The notes under the pieces are model-generated. The model was not told the origin of the DNA. It ran no database searches and saw only the letters and a program-made list of their open reading frames with translations. A program made the translations under genes and the position numbers. Positions 6,887 to 12,806 of a stretch of 12,806 nucleotides of DNA are shown piece by piece (the first letter of the stretch is position 1; each line of letters begins with the position of its first letter). The DNA is from Mxb001 sp049317345 (GTDB lineage: Bacteria > Actinomycetota > Actinomycetes > S36-B12): assembly GCA_049317345.1 (NCBI GenBank), contig JBMOIL010000069.1:1-12806 (forward strand), read 5' to 3'.

Positions 6887-6973
6887 GGTTGCGTCGAGCC
6901 CTGAGTCGTGGCGCGACGCGTACATGACACAACCGTGATCTTGACGTCTTCCGGGTGTGATTGATCATCCGGA

Positions 6974-7002
6974 TTCGGCCTGCGGATGGGCTTGGGTACC
7001 CT
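6974..7002 (+). promoter_or_regulatory. Promoter of tRNA-Ser
   Basis: TACCCT (6997-7002) is a TANNNT -10 box ending 7 bases before the mature tRNA 5' end, with TTCGGC (6974-6979) 17 bp upstream as a weak -35. Transcription would start at or within a base or two of the tRNA. The better-looking TTGACG at 6941-6946 has no suitable -10 partner. Confidence 0.45.
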
Positions 7003-7009
7003 CGGCGGC

Positions 7010-7094
7010 GGAGGATTCGCCTAGTGGCCTAGGGCGCACGCTTGGAAAGCGTGTTGGGAGCAATCCCTCAGGGGTTCAAATCCCCTATCCTCCG
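7010..7094 (+). tRNA. tRNA-Ser(GGA)
   Basis: An 85-nt class II tRNA. Acceptor arm GGAGGAT (7010-7016) pairs with ATCCTCC (7087-7093), and the discriminator is G7094, as expected for tRNA-Ser. Anticodon stem ACGCT/AGCGT encloses loop TTGGAAA with anticodon GGA, reading UCC and UCU. A long variable arm (TTGGGAGCAATCCC) and a T arm AGGGG/CCCCT around TTCAAAT are present. CCA is not encoded. A strong hairpin terminator follows directly. Confidence 0.96.
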
Positions 7095-7099
7095 CGCTC

Positions 7100-7136
7100 C
7101 GCGAAGCCCGGGCGGTCTCCCCGCCCGGGCTTCGCG
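7100..7136 (+). terminator. Hairpin terminator after tRNA-Ser
   Basis: A perfect 16-bp stem, CGCGAAGCCCGGGCGG (7100-7115) with its complement at 7121-7136, around a 5-nt TCTCC loop. It lies 5 bases after the tRNA and has no T-tract, as is common for actinobacterial terminators. It separates the tRNA-Ser and SRP RNA transcription units. Confidence 0.85.
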
Positions 7137-7161
7137 CATCCGGCGCCTCGACCGCTCGTCG

Positions 7162-7167
7162 TACACT
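7162..7167 (+). promoter_or_regulatory. -10 box TACACT for the SRP RNA
   Basis: TACACT fits TANNNT and ends exactly six bases before G7174, where the closing stem of the SRP RNA begins. Spacing therefore predicts transcription starting at the RNA's first paired base. The -35 region is weak. Confidence 0.6.
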
Positions 7168-7173
7168 CGTCCC

Positions 7174-7260
7174 GACCCCCCGCGCGGCGTCACCCCGCTG
7201 AATCCCCCAGGGCCGGAAGGCAGCAAGGGCAGGCGGGCTCTGTCGGGTGCGCGGGGGGTC
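7174..7260 (+). ncRNA. ffs: Signal recognition particle RNA, small bacterial (4.5S) type
   Basis: The RNA component of the signal recognition particle, which binds Ffh and targets nascent membrane proteins to FtsY. The ends form a perfect 12-bp closing stem (7174-7185 with 7249-7260). The conserved domain IV core is plain: CCCCCAGGGCCGGAAGG, with the GGAA tetraloop at about 7214-7217, then CAGCAAGGGCAGGCGGG, then CTCTGTCGGGTGCGCG. At about 87 nt it is the short type without an Alu domain. Its position directly upstream of dnaX is a common actinobacterial arrangement. Confidence 0.95.
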
Positions 7261-7282
7261 CCCTGTTGTCCCCCTGCCGGAC

Positions 7283-7288
7283 TAGGGT
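7283..7288 (+). promoter_or_regulatory. -10 box TAGGGT for leaderless dnaX
   Basis: TAGGGT is followed by exactly six bases and then GTG 7295. Normal -10 spacing therefore puts the transcription start on the first base of the start codon. No SD is present before the GTG. Both points suggest a leaderless dnaX mRNA. Confidence 0.65.
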
Positions 7289-7294
7289 GACCGG

Positions 7295-9085
7295 GTGTCC
7301 ACGGCCCTGTATCGCACCTACCGGCCGGGGCGTCTGGCCGACGTCGTGGGCCAAGAGCACGTCACCGAGCCGCTCTCCCGGGCCCTCGCCAACGACCGGG
7401 TACACCATGCCTACCTGCTGTCGGGACCGCGCGGCTGCGGCAAGACCTCGACCGCCCGCATCCTCGCCCGCTCGCTCAACTGTGCGCAGGGCCCCACGGC
7501 CGAGCCGTGCGGTGAGTGCCAGAGCTGCGTGGACCTCGCGCCCAACGGCCCCGGCTCCATCGACGTCATCGAACTCGATGCTGCGAGCCATGGTGGAGTC
7601 GATGACACCCGCGAGCTGCGCGAGCGTGCGATGTTTGCCCCGGTCTCGTCCCGCTACAAGGTCTACATCGTCGACGAGGCCCACATGGTCTCCAACGCGG
7701 GGTTCAATGCGCTGCTCAAGCTCGTGGAGGAGCCGCCGGAGCACGTGCGCTTCATCTTCGCGACTACCGAGGCCGACAAGGTCATTCCCACGATCCGATC
7801 GCGCACCTTCAACTACGCCTTCCGGCTCGTCCCCACCCGGGTCCTTCAGCAGCACCTCGCCACGGTGTGCGAGGCCGAGGGGGTGCCGGCCGACCCCGCA
7901 GCCCTCGCGCTGGTTGCGCGCAGCGCCGCTGGCAGTGTGCGCGATGCTCTCTCGATCCTCGGGCAGCTCATCGCCGGGTCCGGTCCAGAGGGCCTCACCC
8001 TCGATGAGGTCTCCGCCCAGCTCGGCGTGACCGACGCAGCCCTCCTGGACGACACCATCGATGCCATCGCGTCGGGCGAGGGCGCGCGCCTCTTCTCCGT
8101 CATCGAACGGGTGGTCGACGCGGGCCATGATCCGCGCGGTTTTGCCGCCGACCTGCTGCAGCGCCTGCGCGATCTCATCGTCTTGGCAGCCATACCCGGT
8201 GATGAGGCCTTGGCCATCCTCGATGCCCCTGATTCCGAGATCGAAGTGATGCGCAGGCAGGTGGCCGGTCTCACCTTGGCCGAGCTGTCGCGTGCCGCGG
8301 ACCTCGTGAGCGACGGGCTCACTCAATTGCGCGGCGCGACCGCACCGCGACTCCACCTGGAGTTGCTCGCTGCTCGCCTGCTGCTGCCCTCCGCCGACTC
8401 CTCGCCGGCTGGCCTGGCGGTGCGCCTGGATCGCCTCGAGCGCGGCGCCCCCGCGGCTGCCGCCCCGGCTCCTCGGGCGGCAGCGCCACGCGCCGCGGCC
8501 ACTGAGTCGCGTCGAGCTCCCGAGCCCGAGCCGAAGTCCGAGGACCCTCGCGCCGAGGAGCCCGCTCGTCCCGCGCCTTCCGGCCCACCGGCACCGCCTC
8601 GGATGTCTCAGGTCCTCGCCAGCGCCGCCGAACAACCCGAGGCCGCTGCGGCGCCCGCACCCTCGCCACCCGCGGCCGGCGGCTCGAGTGCGAGCCTCGC
8701 CGATGTCACAACGATGTGGCCCGCGATCCTCGAAGGCTTGAAGTCGATGTCGCGGGTCGCCTGGATGGTCTTCAGCGACTCGCGTCCACTCTCCCTCGAC
8801 GCCGGCGTACTCGCCGTCGGTGTCCCCGAGGAGAGCAAGGTGCGCAATGCACGTGCGAGCGGCCACGCGGAGCGGCTGCGCCAGGTGATCATCGATGTCA
8901 TGCACGCCGACGTCCAGGTCGACGTGGTCGCGACGGGCTCGGTCCCGGCCCCCGCTTCGCAGGAGGCCGCCTCCTCAGACGAGCCCAGCATCGATGATTC
9001 CGACAGCGAAGACGACGTGAGCGGTGAGGCCCTGGCCATGCGCGAGCTGGGGGCGACCGTCATCGGCGAGATCGAGCAGGGCTGA
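7295..9085 (+). CDS. dnaX: DNA polymerase III subunit gamma/tau
   Basis: The clamp-loader ATPase of the replicative polymerase, 596 aa. Walker A GPRGCGKT is at 44-51. Four zinc-ligand cysteines follow (C63, C72, C75, C78). Walker B VYIVDEAH is at 123-130, sensor 1 lies around FATTEA at 155-160, and the arginine-finger SRT motif is at 169-171, where many species have SRC. AAA+ lid and collar helices run to about 370. An Ala/Pro/Glu-rich linker spans about 380-460, and a conserved C-terminal tau-like domain about 465-560. GTG 7295 is supported by the leaderless promoter and by the family N-terminus LYRTYRP. No A-rich slippery heptamer was seen, so a short gamma made by frameshifting is not expected. 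The stop is one base before the recR ATG, so the two are probably co-transcribed. Confidence 0.97.
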   Translation: MSTALYRTYRPGRLADVVGQEHVTEPLSRALANDRVHHAYLLSGPRGCGKTSTARILARSLNCAQGPTAEPCGECQSCVDLAPNGPGSIDVIELDAASHGGVDDTRELRERAMFAPVSSRYKVYIVDEAHMVSNAGFNALLKLVEEPPEHVRFIFATTEADKVIPTIRSRTFNYAFRLVPTRVLQQHLATVCEAEGVPADPAALALVARSAAGSVRDALSILGQLIAGSGPEGLTLDEVSAQLGVTDAALLDDTIDAIASGEGARLFSVIERVVDAGHDPRGFAADLLQRLRDLIVLAAIPGDEALAILDAPDSEIEVMRRQVAGLTLAELSRAADLVSDGLTQLRGATAPRLHLELLAARLLLPSADSSPAGLAVRLDRLERGAPAAAAPAPRAAAPRAAATESRRAPEPEPKSEDPRAEEPARPAPSGPPAPPRMSQVLASAAEQPEAAAAPAPSPPAAGGSSASLADVTTMWPAILEGLKSMSRVAWMVFSDSRPLSLDAGVLAVGVPEESKVRNARASGHAERLRQVIIDVMHADVQVDVVATGSVPAPASQEAASSDEPSIDDSDSEDDVSGEALAMRELGATVIGEIEQG

Positions 9086-9086
9086 G

Positions 9087-9686
9087 ATGTACGACGGCAT
9101 CGTGGCCGACCTCATCGACGAGCTCGGCCGCCTCCCCGGGATCGGTCCCAAGAGCGCGCAGCGGCTCGCTTTCCACATCCTCCAGGCCGAGCCGGCGGAC
9201 GTGCGCCGCCTCGCGGAGGTGCTCGTCGCTGTAAAGGAGCGCGCCCGCTTCTGCTCGACCTGCGGGCATGTGACCGAGGAGGAGGAGTGCCGGATCTGTC
9301 GTGACCCGCGTCGTGACCCGCACTCACTGTGTGTCGTCGAGGAGTCGCGGGATGTGATCGCCATCGAGCGCACCGCCGAATACCGCGGCCGCTACCACGT
9401 GCTCGGCGGGGCCATCAGCCCGATCGACGGCGTAGGACCCGATGACCTGCGCATGCGCGAGCTCATGCAGCGCCTTGCCGACGGACAGATCACCGAGGTG
9501 ATCATTGCCACCGATCCCAATCTCGAGGGCGAGGCCACCGCGACGTATCTCGCGCGCATGCTCATCCCCCTGGGTCTCGAGGTGACGCGCCTCGCCAGTG
9601 GTCTTCCTGTCGGAGGCGACCTGGAGTACGCCGACGAGGTCACTCTCGGGCGTGCCTTCGCGGGTCGTCGTCGCGTCGACGGCTAG
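9087..9686 (+). CDS. recR: Recombination mediator protein RecR
   Basis: A DNA-binding ring protein of 199 aa that helps RecA load at gaps (RecF pathway). The N-terminal helix-hairpin-helix LGRLPGIGPKSAQRLA is at 13-28. The zinc finger has C56, C59, C68 and C71. The Toprim domain includes VVEESRDV (83-90) and IIATDPNLEGEATA (139-152), with D143 and E148 as likely acidic residues. A Walker-B-like C-terminus completes the usual length. ATG 9087 is chosen because it begins the canonical MYDGIVADLIDELG, starts one base after the dnaX stop, and gives normal length; upstream in-frame GTG codons lie inside dnaX. The ybaB/ebfC gene often found between dnaX and recR is absent. No strong SD, so translation is probably coupled to dnaX. 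Confidence 0.97.
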   Translation: MYDGIVADLIDELGRLPGIGPKSAQRLAFHILQAEPADVRRLAEVLVAVKERARFCSTCGHVTEEEECRICRDPRRDPHSLCVVEESRDVIAIERTAEYRGRYHVLGGAISPIDGVGPDDLRMRELMQRLADGQITEVIIATDPNLEGEATATYLARMLIPLGLEVTRLASGLPVGGDLEYADEVTLGRAFAGRRRVDG

Positions 9687-9741
9687 GCAGGACGAGGCGG
9701 TTCCGCTTGAGGCTGCGGGTCGCGCGGCAGCAGACGGCCGA

Positions 9742-9747
9742 TAGACT
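9742..9747 (+). promoter_or_regulatory. -10 box TAGACT for lysC-asd
   Basis: TAGACT lies in the 123-bp recR-lysC gap. Transcription would start near 9754, giving a leader of about 56 nt before GTG 9810. No strong -35 box is visible. It separates the amino-acid genes from the dnaX-recR unit. Confidence 0.55.
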
Positions 9748-9767
9748 GGATCTTCCGCCGTTGGTGC

Positions 9768-9785
9768 CCGCCCCGTCGGGGGCGG
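9768..9785 (+). promoter_or_regulatory. GC-rich hairpin in the lysC leader
   Basis: CCGCCCC (9768-9774) pairs with GGGGCGG (9779-9785) around a 4-nt GTCG loop, inside the predicted 5' leader and 24 bases before the lysC start. It could be a terminator or attenuator, or simply an mRNA fold. No leader peptide or riboswitch was recognised. Confidence 0.4.
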
Positions 9786-9809
9786 CCGGTGTGTTGTCCA
9801 GGAGCCGAT

Positions 9810-11096
9810 GTGGGCCTCGTCGTGCAGAAGTACGGAGGTTCCAGCGTTGCTAACGCTGAGAGCATCCGTCGCGTCGCAGCGCGCATCGTGGCGACTCACC
9901 GTGCGGGGCACGGGGTCGCGGTCGTTGTCTCGGCCATGGGCGACACCACCGATGAGCTCCTCGACCTCGCCGAGCAGGTCTCCCCGAGTCCCCCCGGCCG
10001 CGAGCTCGACATGCTGCTCACCGCGGGTGAGCGCATCTCCATGGCCCTGGTCGCCATGGCGATCAACGACCTCGGTGAAGAGGCACGTTCCTACACCGGA
10101 TCCCAGGCAGGCCTCATCACCGATTCCTCGCACGGTGCTGCGCGCATCATCGATGTGACGCCCGGGCGCATCCAGGAGGCACTTGCGGCGGGCGCTATCC
10201 CGATCGTCGCCGGCTTCCAGGGCGTCGCCCAGGACACCAAGGACATCACCACCCTTGGTCGCGGGGGTTCCGACACGACCGCCGTGGCACTCGCCGCCGC
10301 CCTCGGCGCTGATGTGTGCGAGATCTACACCGACGTTGACGGCGTCTTCAGTGCCGACCCTCGCGTCGTGCCCAAGGCGCGCCAGCTCTCCGTCGTCACC
10401 TACGAGGAGATGCTGGAGCTGGCTGCTGCTGGCGCCAAGGTCCTCCACCTGCGCTGCGTGGAGTACGCGCGTCGCTTCGATCTGCCCATCCACGTGCGGT
10501 CATCTTTCTCCGACCGTGAGGGCACCTATGTCCTGTCCGAGGCCGCGATCGCGGCCCGAATCGCCGCGGGAGGCACCATGGAGCAGCCGATCATCTCCGG
10601 CACGGCCGCCGACCTCAACGACGCCAAGGTCACCGTGGTCGGCGTACCCGACCGCCCGGGCGAGGCCGCCGCGATCTTCAGCGCGCTGGCCGATGCCGGC
10701 ATCAACATCGACATGATCGTCCAGAACGTTTCTGTAGCCTCGACAGGTCGCACGGATGTGACCTTCACGTGCCCACAGGGGTCCATGGGTAAGGCGACCA
10801 GCGCTCTTGAGGCTGTGCGCTCGCAGATCGGCTTCGAGGATCTCCTCACCGACGAGGGCATCGCCAAGATCTCGCTGGTTGGAGCCGGGATGCGCTCGCA
10901 CCCCGGTGTCTCGGCGACCTTCTTCAAGGCGCTCGCCGACGCGGGGGTCAACGTCGAGATGATCTCAACGTCCGAGATCCGCATCTCGGTGGTGACGCGG
11001 GCGGAAGTTGCCCAGCAGGCCGTGCAGGTCCTGCACACTGCATTCGGGCTCGACGCCGACGGTGAGGCCGTTGTCTACGGCGGGACCGGGCGATGA
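9810..11096 (+). CDS. lysC: Aspartate kinase (alpha subunit frame)
   Basis: Phosphorylates L-aspartate, the first step to lysine, threonine, methionine and diaminopimelate. The protein has 428 aa, beginning VQKYGGSSVANAESIRRVA, which carries the kinase KYGGSSV motif. FQGVAQDTKDITTLGRGGSD contains the Gly-rich substrate loop, followed by EIYTDVDGVFSADP. Two ACT regulatory domains occupy about 265-428. GTG 9810 is preferred to GTG 9789 because AGGAG lies 5 bases before it and the family N-terminus starts there. Positions equivalent to C. glutamicum Ser301, Thr308 and Thr311, where feedback-resistance changes are known, carry the wild-type Ser/Thr residues (QNVS, RTDVT). The enzyme is therefore probably inhibited by lysine plus threonine. 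It overlaps asd by 4 bp. Confidence 0.96.
   Translation: MGLVVQKYGGSSVANAESIRRVAARIVATHRAGHGVAVVVSAMGDTTDELLDLAEQVSPSPPGRELDMLLTAGERISMALVAMAINDLGEEARSYTGSQAGLITDSSHGAARIIDVTPGRIQEALAAGAIPIVAGFQGVAQDTKDITTLGRGGSDTTAVALAAALGADVCEIYTDVDGVFSADPRVVPKARQLSVVTYEEMLELAAAGAKVLHLRCVEYARRFDLPIHVRSSFSDREGTYVLSEAAIAARIAAGGTMEQPIISGTAADLNDAKVTVVGVPDRPGEAAAIFSALADAGINIDMIVQNVSVASTGRTDVTFTCPQGSMGKATSALEAVRSQIGFEDLLTDEGIAKISLVGAGMRSHPGVSATFFKALADAGVNVEMISTSEIRISVVTRAEVAQQAVQVLHTAFGLDADGEAVVYGGTGR
10568..11096 (+). promoter_or_regulatory. Internal SD and start for the aspartate kinase beta subunit
   Basis: Inside lysC, GGGAGG (10568-10573) precedes an in-frame ATG (10578) by 4 bases. Translation from here gives a 172-aa protein starting MEQPIISGTAADL, which consists of the two ACT domains only. 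C. glutamicum aspartokinase is an alpha2beta2 enzyme whose beta subunit is made from the same kind of in-frame internal start and is also 172 aa. The match in position, length and SD strength makes a beta subunit likely here. Expression is not shown by the sequence. Confidence 0.75.
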
Positions 11097-12130
11097 AGGA
11101 CAATCCGACAGTTGCGGTCGTCGGTGCCACCGGCCAGGTCGGCGGAGTCATGCGACGCCTGCTCGAGGAGCGCAACTTCCCCGTTGGCCAGATCCGCTAT
11201 TTCGCCTCGGCCCGCTCAGCCGGCACGACGCTGCCGTGGAAGGGCGCTGACGTCGTCGTTGAGGACGTCGCGTCCGCCGACCTGAGCGGCATTGACATCG
11301 CACTGTTCTCCGCGGGCGGAGCTAGCTCCAAGGAGTACGCCCCGAAGTTCGCCGAGGCAGGAGCCGTCGTCATCGACAACTCCTCGGCCTGGCGCATGGA
11401 CCCTGATGTCCCGCTCATCGTGAGCGAGGTCAATCCGGGCGCCATCTCCGAGATGCGCAAGGGGATCATCGCCAATCCCAACTGCACGACCATGGCCGCG
11501 ATGCCCGTGCTCATGCCGCTGCATCGCGAGGCTGGTCTGCAGCGCCTGGTGGTGAGCACCTTCCAGGCCGTCTCGGGCAGTGGCCTAGCCGGAGTGGAGG
11601 AGCTCGAGACGCAGCTCCGTGCGGTGATGGACGGCGACGTCACCACCCTCGTTCACGATGGGTCGAGTGTCGCCTTCCCCGAGCCCAAGAAGTACGTGCG
11701 CACCATCGCCTTCGACGTCGTCCCGATCGCGGGATCAATCGTGGATGACGGGCTCGGTGAGACCGACGAGGAAAAGAAGTTGCGCAACGAGAGCCGCAAG
11801 ATCCTCGGCATCCCGGATTTGCTCGTCTCCGGCACCTGCGTGCGTGTGCCGGTGTTCACCGGACACTCGCTCTCGATCAACGCCGAGTTCGAGCGACCCC
11901 TGAGCGCCGAGCGTGCAACCGAGATCCTCTCCGGTGCGGACGGCGTGGTGGTGACCGACGTGCCCACTCCCCTGCAGGCCGCCGGCGCGGATCCGTCGTT
12001 CGTGGGCCGCGTTCGCGCAGATGAGGGCGTGCCTGATGGTCGTGGCCTCGCGATGTTCGTGAGCAATGACAACCTGCGCAAGGGTGCGGCTCTCAACGCC
12101 GTGCAGATCGCCGAACTCCTCGTCGGCTGA
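11093..12130 (+). CDS. asd: Aspartate-semialdehyde dehydrogenase
   Basis: Reduces aspartyl-4-phosphate to aspartate semialdehyde with NADPH, directly after LysC. The protein has 345 aa. The N-terminal NADP-binding loop GATGQVGGVM is at 11-20. The catalytic cysteine is C131 in ANPNCTTMAAM, with Q158 in STFQAVSGSG. The substrate-binding and acid-base residues are R251 and H258 in RVPVFTGHSLS. Its ATG shares the ATGA with the lysC stop (11093-11096), a sign of translational coupling. A strong hairpin starts 17 bases after the stop. Length and motifs are normal, with no frameshift. Confidence 0.97.
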   Translation: MKDNPTVAVVGATGQVGGVMRRLLEERNFPVGQIRYFASARSAGTTLPWKGADVVVEDVASADLSGIDIALFSAGGASSKEYAPKFAEAGAVVIDNSSAWRMDPDVPLIVSEVNPGAISEMRKGIIANPNCTTMAAMPVLMPLHREAGLQRLVVSTFQAVSGSGLAGVEELETQLRAVMDGDVTTLVHDGSSVAFPEPKKYVRTIAFDVVPIAGSIVDDGLGETDEEKKLRNESRKILGIPDLLVSGTCVRVPVFTGHSLSINAEFERPLSAERATEILSGADGVVVTDVPTPLQAAGADPSFVGRVRADEGVPDGRGLAMFVSNDNLRKGAALNAVQIAELLVG

Positions 12131-12146
12131 CCACTCGCGCCTGCAA

Positions 12147-12194
12147 GACACATGGGAAGGGCCCGGATCACAAGATCCGGGCCCTTCCCATGTG

Positions 12195-12196
<2 letters not shown>
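12147..12196. terminator. Perfect 23-bp hairpin, likely bidirectional terminator between asd and tRNA-Pro
   Basis: The left arm at 12147-12169 and the right arm at 12174-12196 are exact reverse complements over 23 bp, enclosing a 4-base ACAA loop. It serves asd on the plus strand and tRNA-Pro on the minus strand. No T-tract follows in either direction beyond a short TT on the minus strand, as in many actinobacterial terminators. Its right arm includes the last two bases of tRNA-Pro (12195-12196). Confidence 0.88.
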
Positions 12197-12268
<72 letters not shown>

Positions 12269-12281
12269 AGGGAGCCGAAGG

Positions 12282-12287
12282 AGTCTA
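12282..12287 (-). promoter_or_regulatory. -10 box TAGACT for tRNA-Pro, overlapping a stop codon
   Basis: The minus strand reads TAGACT, whose first three bases are the TAG stop (12287-12285) of the upstream metallophosphoesterase gene. Expected transcription start is near 12275, about 7 bases before the tRNA 5' end. The -35 region is poor. Confidence 0.5.
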
Positions 12288-12806
12288 TCCCCCGGCGGTG
12301 AGGGTGAGCAGTGTGGCCTCCGGTGGGCACGCGAAGCGGATCGGGGCGTAGGGCGACGTGCCCAGCCCGGCTGAGACATGCATCCACATGTCCGGGTGAT
12401 CGTGGGACGCGAACTCCATGAGCGGGCGCGCATGGACCGACAGGCCACTGGCCCGTGACCGGTCGAGATCGCAGTTGGTGACGAGGGCACCGATGCCAGG
12501 GATGCACACCTGGCCACCATGGGTATGGCCGGCGAGCACGAGATCCACCCCATCGGCGGCCATCGCGTCGAGCACGCGCAGGTAGGGAGCGTGGGCGACG
12601 CCGATCGCTACATCTGCATCAGGATCCGGTGAGCCAGCGATCAACGCGTAGTCGTCGCGCTCGATGTGTGGATCGTCGACACCGCGCAACTCGACGGCAC
12701 GCCCGCCGGCGCTCATCATGCGGCTTGCATTGGGCAGGTGCACCCACCCGGCACTCGTCAACTGCGCCACCAGGTCGGGCCACGGCAGCTCCGGCCGCAT
12801 CGGATG
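12285..12806 (-). CDS. Metallophosphoesterase, C-terminal part (5' end outside window)
   Basis: The frame is open to the right edge; ATG 12800 is only an internal Met, since in-frame codons continue upstream of it. About 173 residues are visible, the C-terminal half or more of a calcineurin-like phosphoesterase. A GVAHAP segment supplies a metal-ligand His. VDLVLAGHTHGGQVCIP is the GHTHGGQ motif that closes the dinuclear metal site. This pattern resembles the YkuE/YaeI branch, whose members often act on lipid-linked or envelope substrates. The substrate here is unknown. A SAGLGTSPYAPIRFACPPE tail typical of that branch ends the protein. The D-x-H and GNH(E/D) motifs would lie outside the window, so activity cannot be judged. 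tRNA-Pro follows after 16 bases. Confidence 0.9.
   Translation of the reverse strand, partial: HPMRPELPWPDLVAQLTSAGWVHLPNASRMMSAGGRAVELRGVDDPHIERDDYALIAGSPDPDADVAIGVAHAPYLRVLDAMAADGVDLVLAGHTHGGQVCIPGIGALVTNCDLDRSRASGLSVHARPLMEFASHDHPDMWMHVSAGLGTSPYAPIRFACPPEATLLTLTAGG

Noticed and set aside
7477..7490. CTGTGCGCAGGG inside dnaX, resembling a block of the 54-bp element
   Set aside because: Only a partial match to one block, no second block at 27 bp, and it encodes conserved DnaX residues around C63.
6957..8030. A 357-codon plus-strand open frame over tRNA-Ser, ffs and the start of dnaX
   Set aside because: It spans two RNA genes and lies in another frame of dnaX; the translated sequence is a Ser/Arg/Pro-rich shadow.
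7190..8905. A 571-codon open frame on the minus strand opposite dnaX
   Set aside because: It is the antisense of a gene with clear clamp-loader motifs, has no recognisable domains, and runs through the SRP RNA. Long antisense frames are expected in GC-rich coding DNA.
9324..10493. A 389-codon minus-strand open frame opposite recR and lysC
   Set aside because: It crosses two well-supported plus-strand genes and the gap between them, with no domain similarity and no SD.

Overview
The window comes from a high-GC Gram-positive bacterium (Actinomycetota). This rests on the base composition, the ffs-dnaX-recR-lysC-asd gene order, an aspartokinase with an internal beta-subunit start as in Corynebacterium, a LytR_C-type membrane protein, and promoters with TANNNT -10 boxes, some lying directly against GTG starts. 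Genus and family cannot be fixed from the sequence alone. Most of the window is conserved chromosomal backbone. The one accessory-looking segment is about 540-1715.

Layout. The C-terminal part of nagA (N-acetylglucosamine-6-phosphate deacetylase) enters from the left edge. It is followed by a DUF559/Vsr-like putative endonuclease gene (768-1622). Two copies of a 54-bp bipartite element flank this gene in opposite orientation (547-600 and 1657-1710). On the minus strand come a sugar-porter-family MFS transporter and a ROK sugar kinase, coupled by a one-base stop/start overlap, which look like an uptake-plus-phosphorylation operon. The transporter is divergent from kup (potassium uptake). The kup stop interlocks, within a single CTAG, with the stop of a convergent membrane-anchored LytR_C-domain protein.

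The RNA-rich centre holds tRNA-Ser(GGA) with a strong hairpin terminator, then the small bacterial SRP RNA (ffs), then dnaX, which appears to be leaderless. recR follows dnaX after one base. lysC has its own TAGACT promoter and a structured leader, and it overlaps asd by 4 bp. These two genes carry out the first two steps of the aspartate pathway, leading to lysine, threonine, methionine and diaminopimelate. A perfect 23-bp hairpin lies between asd and the convergent tRNA-Pro(CGG), starting in the last two bases of the tRNA. A metallophosphoesterase, cut by the right edge, lies upstream of tRNA-Pro on the minus strand.

The best candidate for something undescribed is the pair of inverted, internally semi-palindromic elements that bracket the DUF559 nuclease gene. 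Their outer blocks are nearly identical and the 27-bp spacing is exactly conserved. The rest is ordinary housekeeping content with a few notable junctions. No stretch longer than 300 bases lacks a gene.
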